Shown here in pieces: positions 1 to 5,903 of a stretch of DNA of 5,903 bases; the stretch's first letter is position 1; each line of letters starts with the position of its first letter. A program made the translations under genes and the position numbers. The stretch is from Bryobacterales bacterium (lineage in GTDB: Bacteria > Acidobacteriota > Terriglobia > Bryobacterales > Bryobacteraceae), in the NCBI GenBank assembly GCA_025462985.1, contig JAOAPP010000735.1, positions 1-5,903 of the forward strand. The letters run 5' to 3'. The notes below the pieces were generated by a model that had not been told where the DNA came from, made no database searches, and saw only the letters and a program-made list of their open reading frames with translations.

Positions 1-56
1 TCAGTGGCCTCATGATTCCAGGAGATCACGTTTCGCTAATGATGCGCAATCACTTA
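1..56. mobile_element. Possible insertion-sequence end joined to the truncated receptor gene
   Basis: Receptor-like coding stops being recognisable at about base 57, and beyond it all three minus-strand frames close quickly (stops at 54-56, about 48-50 and 10-12). So this stretch is not a frameshifted continuation of the receptor. It contains GATTCCAGGAGATCACG (about 14-30) and ends in ..GCGCAATCA near 52. Such wording resembles, from memory only, the terminal and sub-terminal repeats of IS21-type elements, which end in CA. An insertion here would explain the abrupt end of the receptor. No transposase, second terminus or target duplication is visible, because the rest lies left of the window. 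An alternative is the tail of a plus-strand gene: frame 3 reads SGLMIPGDHVSLMMRNHL and stops at 57-59, which faintly resembles a thioesterase C-terminus. The exact junction cannot be fixed from this window. Confidence 0.3.
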
Positions 57-1753
57 TGACGCTATGTTTAGTTCTATGCCAGTGGTGGCCCCAAGCAAGC
101 CGTTCCGAAACTGGGCCGGCAGCAGGAGGTGAGTGGGTGACGGGGACGTCTCTGGGAAGGCCGGCCACGCAATCTCCTCGCTGAAGAGATCGTGATAGTG
201 GTTGTAGAATCCTGTCAGATCCAAATAGATGTTCTTTCGGAGCAGCCGCCGATAGCCGGCTTCATAGCCGTTGAGATGTTCCGGGGCGAAATCCTCATTA
301 GCGTTGAAGCGCGCAAAGAATGGCAGCCCGGAAGGCGTTGTCGTGATGTATCCCGAAAGATTGAAGTCCTCTTCGGCGCGAGAGGGCGTACGAACGGCAT
401 GGGTGAATGAGAGCCAGATGGTTTGCCTGGCCGTGGGCGTCCAACTGAGCCGGGCGCTGGGCTGAAACTCCAAGGTGGTGAAGTTCGTGTTCAGGAACTT
501 GCTGCCGAGCGTAAGAGACAGGCGTTCGTCTATCAGCGAGATTTCGTCCTGCAAGAACGCGGTGAGGAGACGGTCAGTTCTCGTCTGTGGATCGAAGGTA
601 AGACCGGAAACGACCGGCGGCGCGCTCCCGATGCTGAATCGCGCGCCTAGCTCCCAAAGCAGCTGATGACGGCCTGTCGCGCGGAGCCGGTGTAGGAAGT
701 CTACGTCGAATGTGTCCCGCTGTTCAGCGAAGTTCGGCTCATAGCGGCTGGTGCGATCGTAATAGCCTGAAGCTGGAAATCGCCACCACTCGTGAGGCTC
801 CGTTTCCAACGGCCCAGGATGTTGCCGCCAGCGAGGTCGGCGTTTGCGTCCACGTTTTGCGAGAACGGCTGCGTATAGCTGGTGGCAGTCACCCGCTCGC
901 CGGCTTCCTCCTTGTAGATATCGCCCTGGAAGTTGATGGTGTCGCGTTCGCTCGCTTCCCAGTCCATCCGGAATCCTCCCTGAGCGGCGCGCCAGTCATC
1001 GAAGTTCCGGTTGTCGAGGTGATACTCCGGGCCCCGCGTAAAGCCCTTGGCGTAAACGCGGTAATTGAGTCGATCGCCGAGCGCTGTTCCTCCGTAGCGG
1101 ACAGTAGCGACTCCCTGCTCCTGGTTCCCGGTCCGGACGGACGCGAGCAGGCCTTGGGTATCCTTCGGGTCCTTGGTGATGATGTTGATCACGCCGTTGA
1201 CGGCATTGGGTCCCCAAATGGTCCCGCCGGGACCCCGGATCACCTCAATGCGATCAATGTCGTCCATCACCGTATCCTGAACCTCCCAGTAGGTGCCGGC
1301 GAAAAAGGTGGTGTAGACGGTGCGGCCATCCATCAGGACGAGGACAGATCGGGAGAGCCGGCTGCCAAACCCGCGAATGCCAATAGACCACTTATTCGCG
1401 TCGATGCGCGCGACCTCCACGCCTGGCGCGAGCCGAAGCGCTTCCGGAATGGTGGTAAATCCGGAACGGCGGATTTCTTCCCCGGTGATGACGTAGATAG
1501 CCATGGGCGTCCGAAAGGCGCGCTGCGGCTCCCTGGACGGTGATATTACGTCAATTTGAGAAAGCTCCTCAAGACTTAGGGTCTTAAGGACAGCGGGATC
1601 GGTATTCTGGGCGGTTTCCCGCTGGTCGGCAGCCGGAAGCCGGCCGACGAAGATCACGACGAACAGGAAAAGGAAGACACGGCGGCCGATTCGGCGATGT
1701 ACCTGGGCTCCTCCGGCTGGCAGGCGCCATGGGCTCGAAAGCCATTTGTCCAT
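54..1753 (-). pseudogene. TonB-dependent outer-membrane receptor, frameshifted and truncated at the 3' end
   Basis: The family imports siderophores, cobalamin, sugars or similar ligands through an outer-membrane barrel powered by TonB; the substrate here cannot be told. The start at 1753 (MDKWLSSPWR) has GAAGAG directly upstream and is followed by a basic stretch and a hydrophobic core (VFLFLFVVIFVG, residues 26-37), which gives a signal peptide ending near LPAA. After a linker (SLEELSQIDV, residues 60-69) comes a complete plug domain at about 75-200, with VITGEEIRRSG, IRGFG, LVLMDGRTVY, RIEVIRGPGG and WGPNAVNGVINIITK. Barrel strands follow. At residue 329 (GDFQLQ, base 767) the frame breaks, and it resumes one frame over at YYDRTSRYEP (base 764). 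It then runs through barrel wording such as SFTHAVRTPSRAEED and GYEAGYRRL to GIELNIAS and a TAA at 54-56. The two parts give about 566 residues. I judge the last strands (roughly 150 residues, usually ending in an aromatic residue) to be missing. It is probably non-functional, unless the frameshift is a sequencing error and the end lies beyond an insertion. Confidence 0.85.
762..769 (-). other. One-base frameshift site in the TonB receptor gene
   Basis: On the minus strand, codons for ..GDFQLQ end with CAG at 769-767, and codons for YYDRTSR begin with TAT at 764-762. Only GC (766-765) lies between them. A missing third base there would restore one codon (GCN, Ala), giving LQ-A-YYDRT, which reads well as a beta-barrel strand. 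Downstream of this point the upstream frame degenerates into ITIAPAAMSRTSL and stops at 701. Upstream of it the downstream frame (METEPHEWWRF) is non-receptor wording. No homopolymer or slippery heptamer sits at the site, so programmed frameshifting is unlikely. A one-base deletion or an assembly error fits better. Confidence 0.8.
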
Positions 1754-1830
1754 TCTCTTCAGTAGCTTACGAGAATACAATACTAACTCGACCTGTTCGG
1801 ATTGACCCTCTGTCCGATCCCGGGGCTCGG

Positions 1831-2292
1831 CTAAAGCTGTTCGTTTGTGGAACGAGCGGCGAGGTCGCCAAGTATCGGGAGGCGCACTTCCTGTTCGTGG
1901 GCCGCCTTGATAAGGAGATAAATCCAGGCGACGATCAGCAGGGATTTGATTATGCCCAGCAGGGCATGCTCGACGATGTGGCCCGAAAAGGTGGTGAACA
2001 GGAGCGTAGGCGCGGCGGAGGAGACAATCAGCCAGGTAACGAACAGGTAGAGACCCTGGAATGCATTGAAGCGAACCCGGAAATTGGCGCGGAATCGCTG
2101 GGAGGCCAGGAAAACGATGGCGGGGATCACGCCGAAGACCGGGACATAGCAGAGGATACAAGCAGCGCGGTCGCTAATTCCGTCGAGAACATCATTGAAC
2201 TGACGCCCGGAGGCTTTCTGTGGGGCGCCACAGTTCCGGCAGAACGATGCTCTGGCATCCACCTGCGTTCCGCAATTTGTGCAAAAAGCCAT
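1831..2292 (-). CDS. Zinc-ribbon membrane protein with a Tic20/DUF4870-like domain
   Basis: This 153-residue protein has an N-terminal zinc ribbon: MAFCTNCG (Cys4, Cys7) and FCRNCGAP (Cys18, Cys21) form two CxxC knuckles that should bind one zinc. A short polar linker leads to three hydrophobic segments at about 43-63, 80-100 and 109-130. Between the first two lies the basic-aromatic stretch NFRVRFNAFQGLYLF, typical of DUF4870/Tic20-like small membrane proteins. Such proteins are common in bacteria and their role is poorly known; regulation or assembly at the inner membrane is only a guess. The start at 2292 has AGGGA about seven bases upstream and places the ribbon at the very N-terminus, as expected. 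It is transcribed divergently from the metallo-hydrolase gene. The broken receptor gene begins 77 bases downstream on the same strand and may be read in the same transcript. Confidence 0.82.
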   Translation of the reverse strand: MAFCTNCGTQVDARASFCRNCGAPQKASGRQFNDVLDGISDRAACILCYVPVFGVIPAIVFLASQRFRANFRVRFNAFQGLYLFVTWLIVSSAAPTLLFTTFSGHIVEHALLGIIKSLLIVAWIYLLIKAAHEQEVRLPILGDLAARSTNEQL

Positions 2293-2367
2293 GTCCGATT
2301 CCCTGAACTCTCTAGTGTCAAGGACGACGGAATGGCGACGATTGTTCCGTTTGATAGGATCGGGGCG

Positions 2368-3381
2368 ATGCGGGCTTTGGGTGCGCTTTTCTTTCTGCTC
2401 TTCACGAGCGCTTTAGCGACGGCAGCTTCGAAGCCGCTGGAAATCTACATCATTGATGTGGAAGGCGGCCAGTCCACGCTCTTTGTGACGCCGAAGGGCG
2501 AATCTCTGCTCATAGATACGGGATGGCCAGGCAATGCGTTCCGCGATGCGAACCGGATCGTGGCAGCATGCAAGCGCGCCAAGGTGAAGAAAATCGACTA
2601 TCTGCTGATCACGCACTTTCACATGGACCATGTGGGAGGGGTGCCGCAACTGGTAGCGAAGATTCCGGTGGGCACGTTTATCGACCACGGCCCGAACCGG
2701 GAGACGAGCAACAGCGCGCAAGTGCCTTACGACGACTATGTGAAGGCAAGGGGGGCCTCCAATCACCTGGTGGTAAAACCCGGCGATCATCTGCCGATCA
2801 AGGGGATGGAAGCAGTGGTTGTAAGCGCGGACGGCAATCTGATTCAGCAGACGCTGCCGGGCGCCGGGCAAGCAGATCAGTTTTGCGACGGCGTTCCGAA
2901 AAAGGATTCGGATCCCACGGAGAATGCGCGATCAGTCGGGCTTGTGATGACCTTTGGAGCCTTGAAGATCGTGGATCTGGGCGATCTGACGTGGAATAAA
3001 GAGCTGGAGCTGATGTGCCCCAACAATAAATTAGGGAAAGCGAACCTGCTGATTGTCTCGCACCACGGGATGGACATGAGCAACAGTCCGGCGCTGGTGC
3101 ATGCGCTGGCTCCGGAGGTCGCGATCTTCGACAACGGAGCGCGCAAAGGCGCTTCGGTGCCGGCTTGGGACACGGTAAAATCCTCGCCCGGACTGACGGA
3201 TATCTGGCAACTGCATTTCGCAGATGCCGGCGGAAAGGATCACAATACGTCCGATCCGTTTATTGCCAATGTTACCGAAGCCGATACGGGATTTTATCTC
3301 AAAGTGGACGCGAACTCGGACGGCAGTTTCAAGATCACGAACACCAGAAATAAGTTCGAAAAGGAATACGGAGCGAAGTAG
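2368..3381 (+). CDS. Exported ComEC-type metallo-beta-lactamase-fold hydrolase
   Basis: The protein has 337 residues and probably acts outside the inner membrane. The chosen start (MRALGALFFLLFTSALATAA) gives a compact signal peptide with AGGA eight bases upstream. An in-frame ATG at 2332, with AAGGA seven bases upstream, would add 12 residues and cannot be excluded. The MBL fold is clear: the first strand and EGGQSTLF (32-39), LLIDTG (48-52), the metal motif HFHMDH (83-88) after DYLLIT, VDLGDL with Asp206, and SHHG with His232 and His233. The LGD and HHG motifs and the IDVEGGQ opening are those of the C-terminal hydrolase domain of the competence protein ComEC (COG2333 type), here as a free-standing exported protein without the ComEC channel. 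Family members are thought to be phosphodiesterases or nucleases; the substrate of this one is unknown. An insert at about 110-190 (GPNRETS.. to ..DPTENARS) is larger than in minimal MBL domains. The gene ends ten bases before the convergent dnaJ stop. Confidence 0.85.
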   Translation: MRALGALFFLLFTSALATAASKPLEIYIIDVEGGQSTLFVTPKGESLLIDTGWPGNAFRDANRIVAACKRAKVKKIDYLLITHFHMDHVGGVPQLVAKIPVGTFIDHGPNRETSNSAQVPYDDYVKARGASNHLVVKPGDHLPIKGMEAVVVSADGNLIQQTLPGAGQADQFCDGVPKKDSDPTENARSVGLVMTFGALKIVDLGDLTWNKELELMCPNNKLGKANLLIVSHHGMDMSNSPALVHALAPEVAIFDNGARKGASVPAWDTVKSSPGLTDIWQLHFADAGGKDHNTSDPFIANVTEADTGFYLKVDANSDGSFKITNTRNKFEKEYGAK

Positions 3382-3391
3382 GTCCGGCGGA

Positions 3392-4528
3392 CTATCCGAA
3401 GAAGTCGCGGACCTTTTCAAAGACGCTTTTTTCGTGGGGCGAGTTGTCGGCCGGGAGGGTCTGGCTGAGTTCCTCGAAGTGTTTACGCTGCTCGCGGGTC
3501 AGCTTGCGAGGAACTTGAACGTCCACATGAACGTACATATCGCCTCGGGCGCGGCTGTTCAGGTGCGGAACACCCAGGCCCCGCAGTTTGAACTGCGCTC
3601 CGGGCTGCGTTCCCTCGGGGATGCGCACGGTTTGCGACCCGTCGAAGGTTTCGATCTCCACATCCGCGCCCAGTGCGGCCTGGGCGATATTGATGGGCAG
3701 AGAGCAGTGCAGATCGGTTTCGCGGCGCTCGAATATTGGGTGTTCGGCGACATTTATGACCACGTAGAGATCGCCGGGCTGGCCGCCGGCAGGGGCCGGA
3801 TTTCCTTCCGCGGTAAGGCGCAGGCGAGTACCGCTATCGACGCCAGCCGGAATATTGACCTTGAGCTTTTTCTCCGTCCGGCTGAAGCCTTCGCCCTTGC
3901 ACTGCGAGCAAGCCTGACGGATCACTTTGCCGCGTCCGCCGCAGGTGGGGCATGACTTCCGGATGGAGAGGAAGCTTTGCTGATATACGACTTCGCCGCG
4001 GCCGTTGCAGACAGAGCAAGTGACTAAGCCGCCATTGGGCTCGGCCCCGCTGCCCTGACATTTGGTGCAAGCTTCGAGTTTTGGGATCTGAATATCGGCC
4101 GAGAGGCCGCGCATGGCGTCCTCGAAGCTGATTTGCAGGTCGTAGCGGAGATCGTCGCCCCGCTGGACACGGGTACGTCCGCCTCTGCCGGAACGGCTGC
4201 TGCCTCCGAAGATATCGCCGAAGATGTCTCCGAAGATATCGCCGAAATCCGCGAAGTTACCCTCTTCGAAGCCGCCCGGCGCCCCGTTTCCGTTGCCGCT
4301 TACTCCCTGATGGCCGAAGCGGTCATAGGACGCGCGCTTCTGGGGGTCACTGAGGACTGCGTATGCCTCGGCGGCCTCTTTGAATTTTTCTTCCGCTTCC
4401 CGGTTGTCCGGGTTGCGATCGGGGTGGTACTGAAGCGCGAGCTTGCGGTATGCGCTCTTGAGGGTGGCGTCGTCGCACTGGCGCGAGACGCTCAACACCT
4501 CGTAATAGTCTCTTTTTGCGACACTCAT
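3392..4528 (-). CDS. dnaJ: Chaperone protein DnaJ (Hsp40)
   Basis: DnaJ delivers unfolded substrates to DnaK and stimulates its ATPase in the cytoplasm. The protein is 378 residues, normal for a type I DnaJ, and every domain is present. The J domain covers about 6-70, with the catalytic HPD at 35-37 and DYYEVLSVS at the front. The Gly/Phe-rich linker (72-118) contains three copies of FGDI. Four zinc-finger repeats follow: CTKCQGSG (154), CSVCNGRG (171), CPTCGGRG (193) and CSQCKGEG (207). The substrate-binding C-terminal domains include [13 protein letters not shown] and GDLYVVI, and the end is KVRDFFG. The ATG at 4528 fits the family start. It has no clear Shine-Dalgarno sequence (GCCCCAGCAACG precedes it), so translation may be coupled to grpE, whose stop is 27 bases upstream. 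dnaK is not adjacent. A second, specialised DnaJ or CbpA is unlikely because all four zinc motifs are intact. Confidence 0.97.
   Translation of the reverse strand: MSVAKRDYYEVLSVSRQCDDATLKSAYRKLALQYHPDRNPDNREAEEKFKEAAEAYAVLSDPQKRASYDRFGHQGVSGNGNGAPGGFEEGNFADFGDIFGDIFGDIFGGSSRSGRGGRTRVQRGDDLRYDLQISFEDAMRGLSADIQIPKLEACTKCQGSGAEPNGGLVTCSVCNGRGEVVYQQSFLSIRKSCPTCGGRGKVIRQACSQCKGEGFSRTEKKLKVNIPAGVDSGTRLRLTAEGNPAPAGGQPGDLYVVINVAEHPIFERRETDLHCSLPINIAQAALGADVEIETFDGSQTVRIPEGTQPGAQFKLRGLGVPHLNSRARGDMYVHVDVQVPRKLTREQRKHFEELSQTLPADNSPHEKSVFEKVRDFFG
4202..4246 (-). repeat. 12-bp in-frame tandem repeat in the dnaJ Gly/Phe linker
   Basis: Three successive FGDI units (residues 95-106, followed by FGG) are encoded by a 12-base repeat of the form TTCGGCGATATC. 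The outer two copies are identical. The middle one differs only at synonymous third positions (GGA for GGC, GAC for GAT). The repeat keeps the frame and lies in the flexible linker, where DIF-type motifs are known in DnaJ to regulate the J domain's engagement with DnaK. Copy number could vary by slippage without breaking the gene. Confidence 0.85.
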
Positions 4529-4555
4529 CGTTGCTGGGGCTAATTGAAAAAGCGC

Positions 4556-5101
4556 TTATAGGTTTACGGCGACCTTCACCATCGCCGGACGGACGAGACG
4601 GCCCTTGAACGAGTAGCCGCGCTGGTATTCTTCCAATATAGTCTGATCCGGATAGTCTTTGGTATCCACCATTTCGACCGCGTGGTGAATGTGCGGGTTG
4701 AAGATGGGCGACTCGGCAGAGATCGGCTCCAGGCCCAGCTTCTTCAGAGCCTCGGAGAAGCGTTGATAGATAAGCTCCATGACGCGAGCGTATTCCTTGT
4801 CGGCGCTTTCGACCTTCAAGGCGCGTTCAAAGTCGTCCAAGACCGGCAGGAGGGCCTTCACAGCGTCCATGCTGGCGAATTCGAACACTTCGCTGCGTTC
4901 GCGTTCGGAGCGGCGGCGGAAATTGTCGAACTCGGCCTGCCGACGCTGCAGAAGATCCTGCAGTTCGGCTTTTTCTCTGATCAAGCGATCGCGTTCGGCG
5001 ACCAATTCTGCGAGAACGGAAGGCGCGGGAGCCGCTTCGGTCGGGTGGTCGGCGGCCGCGTCTTCTGTGGCGATTCCGTTTGTGATTTCTTCAGGTTCCA
5101 T
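4556..5101 (-). CDS. grpE: GrpE, nucleotide-exchange factor for DnaK
   Basis: GrpE dimers release ADP from DnaK and so reset the chaperone cycle in the cytoplasm. The 181-residue product has an acidic, poorly ordered N-terminus (MEPEEITNGIATEDAAAD, 1-25) and then a long charged helix at about 30-75 with the family stretch EFDNFRRRSERE (57-68). Next come LLPVLDDFERAL (84-95) and a C-terminal beta domain with the GrpE signature FNPHIHHAVEMV (134-145) to GYSFKGRLVRPAMVKVAV (162-179). Length and composition are ordinary. The ATG at 5101 is the only reasonable start. No strong Shine-Dalgarno sequence lies at the usual distance, the nearest purine block (AAGGGG) being about 20 bases upstream. dnaJ follows after 27 bases, so the two were probably selected to be made together. 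hrcA and dnaK, frequent partners, are absent from this window. Confidence 0.97.
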   Translation of the reverse strand: MEPEEITNGIATEDAAADHPTEAAPAPSVLAELVAERDRLIREKAELQDLLQRRQAEFDNFRRRSERERSEVFEFASMDAVKALLPVLDDFERALKVESADKEYARVMELIYQRFSEALKKLGLEPISAESPIFNPHIHHAVEMVDTKDYPDQTILEEYQRGYSFKGRLVRPAMVKVAVNL

Positions 5102-5200
5102 GACACTACGGGCAAACGACGTCGCCCCTTGAAATTCCAGCGTAACAAAGATGAGGGGGTTTCGAGAAGCGCCGAAGCGCCAACCGGCGATTTCAGCAGG

Positions 5201-5903
5201 TTAGCACTGACAGGGCACCAACTTCAGAGGGGGGGGCAGGACCATAACGGAATCCATTTGCAAGGCTACTCCCGCCCGGCTCCAACCCACGCCAAAGCCG
5301 GCCAGCACCAGTCTCTGACGGGTGCCCCCACCAAGCGAGTCGGCCAAACGGGATGTGACCGTCAGCGGAATTGAGGCCACGCTGGTGTTCCCAAACTCGT
5401 CCAGACTCAATGTAAGTTTCTGCCTGGGGATGCCAATGCTCTTTGCCAGGTGCTCCAGTATGTATTGATTCGCCTGATGCGGAACAAAGAAGTCAATGTC
5501 ATCCAGAGTCCATCCGGCCGCCTGCAACAGGTCGTTGATGAGCGGCGGTACGACATCCAACGTGAAAGCGAAGACCTCGCCTCCGTCCATGGAAAGCCCG
5601 CTCGACTCGGTGGGAAGCAGATTGCGGCTTCCGCTCCCGCGGTGGATCAAGAACTCCTTGCCCCGGCCATCTGTTCCCAGCACGAAGGTCATAGGCGGCG
5701 CGTCTGCGCAGTGCTCGATGGCAGTCGCGGAGGCCGCATCTCCAAAGAGGAAGACTGTGGAGCGATCGTCAGGCGAGCAAAGCTGGCTTGAGGTATCTCC
5801 GGCCAGCAGCAACGCTCGTTTGACGGAACCGGATGCGACCAGGGAGGCCACGATCCAGAGCCCGTATACATAGCCCGAACATCCCAGCGAAACATCAAAT
5901 GAC
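5201..5903 (-). CDS. Beta-ketoacyl-ACP synthase III-like (FabH-like) protein, 5' part outside the window
   Basis: KAS III enzymes condense acyl-CoA with malonyl-ACP to start fatty-acid or related acyl chains. The reading frame is open to the right edge, so only the last 233 residues are seen. All three catalytic residues are present: Cys in SLGCSGYVYGL (base ~5880), His in FVPHQANQYI and Asn in FGNTSVASIP. The Cys-His distance is 134 residues and the His-Asn distance 30, close to E. coli FabH (132 and 30). FLFGDAASATAIE and GFGVGW are further family wording. The protein runs about 20 residues past the usual FabH end, with a tail rich in Pro and Cys (VLPPPLKLVPCQC) that contains an eight-C tract. 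A GTG at 5851 is internal, not the start. Housekeeping FabH and a paralogue for lipid, O-antigen or secondary-metabolite acyl chains cannot be told apart here. grpE follows 99 bases downstream. Confidence 0.88.
   Translation of the reverse strand, partial: SFDVSLGCSGYVYGLWIVASLVASGSVKRALLLAGDTSSQLCSPDDRSTVFLFGDAASATAIEHCADAPPMTFVLGTDGRGKEFLIHRGSGSRNLLPTESSGLSMDGGEVFAFTLDVVPPLINDLLQAAGWTLDDIDFFVPHQANQYILEHLAKSIGIPRQKLTLSLDEFGNTSVASIPLTVTSRLADSLGGGTRQRLVLAGFGVGWSRAGVALQMDSVMVLPPPLKLVPCQC
5229..5236 (-). repeat. Eight-C homopolymer near the 3' end of the KAS III-like gene
   Basis: The coding strand has eight consecutive C bases, which encode most of the LPPPL tail. Losing one C would stop translation at once (LPPL then TGA). 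Gaining one would replace the last residues with a different tail ending at about 5189. Either change leaves the catalytic core intact. Such tracts are prone to slippage and to sequencing error. Confidence 0.75.

Noticed and set aside
710..1543. 277-codon open frame on the plus strand
   Set aside because: It lies antisense to the plug and early barrel of the receptor, resembles no family, and the minus strand has unmistakable TonB-receptor motifs.
1754..2161. Upstream extension of the receptor frame beyond 1753
   Set aside because: The extension overlaps the zinc-ribbon gene in another frame and would bury the signal peptide about 160 residues inside the protein.
1729..2331. Upstream extension of the MBL frame to 1729
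   Set aside because: It runs antisense through the zinc-ribbon gene and would displace the signal peptide. The starts at 2332 and 2368 are both better.
3382..3392. Small hairpin GTCC-GGC-GGAC between the convergent MBL and dnaJ stops, as a terminator
   Set aside because: The stem is only four pairs and no T-tract follows on either strand.
3224..3955. 243-codon open frame on the plus strand
   Set aside because: It is antisense to dnaJ and overlaps the 3' end of the MBL gene. Its composition is that of a shadow frame.
4545..4557. AAGCGCTT palindrome followed by T bases between grpE and dnaJ, as a terminator or attenuator
   Set aside because: The palindrome has no loop and overlaps the grpE stop, so it cannot form a useful hairpin.
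5195..5210. TTAGCACTG, a near match to a CIRCE half-site just upstream of grpE
   Set aside because: The other half (GAGTGCTAA after nine bases) is absent. The match is formed by the last codons and stop of the KAS III-like gene.
4682..5374. 230-codon open frame on the plus strand
   Set aside because: It is antisense to grpE and the end of the KAS III-like gene and shows no domain wording.

Overview
The window carries genes on both strands of a moderately GC-rich bacterial chromosome. A Gram-negative cell envelope is implied by an outer-membrane TonB-dependent receptor with a signal peptide. The receptor's N-terminal wording (SLEELSQIDV, GTIWGPNAVNGVINIITK) and the gene mix are what I would expect from Acidobacteriota or a similar soil phylum. 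That placement is an impression, not a demonstration.

Layout from left to right. Bases 1-56 hold a short sequence unrelated to the neighbouring gene, possibly the end of an insertion sequence. Bases 54-1753 (minus) hold a TonB-dependent receptor that is broken twice: it has a one-base frameshift near 765, and its reading ends abruptly at 54 before the last part of the beta-barrel. Bases 1831-2292 (minus) encode a small membrane protein with an N-terminal zinc ribbon and a Tic20/DUF4870-like membrane part. Divergent from it, 2368-3381 (plus) encodes an exported stand-alone metallo-beta-lactamase-fold hydrolase of the ComEC type. Convergent with that is a minus-strand block: dnaJ (3392-4528), grpE (4556-5101) and a beta-ketoacyl-ACP synthase III-like gene (from 5201 past the right edge).

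GrpE and DnaJ are the nucleotide-exchange factor and J-domain co-chaperone of DnaK. Their 27-bp spacing suggests co-transcription in the order grpE-dnaJ. No dnaK or hrcA lies between or directly beside them. The KAS III gene upstream is on the same strand with a 95-bp gap, so read-through is possible but a separate grpE promoter is equally plausible. The receptor, the zinc-ribbon protein and the MBL hydrolase show no obvious functional link to the chaperone block.

I see no convincing undescribed system here. The most notable points are the double damage to the receptor gene, the candidate mobile-element junction at its 3' end, and the exported ComEC-like hydrolase divergent from a zinc-ribbon membrane protein. 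There is no RNA gene, no CRISPR array and no clear terminator. No gene-free stretch longer than 300 bases exists.
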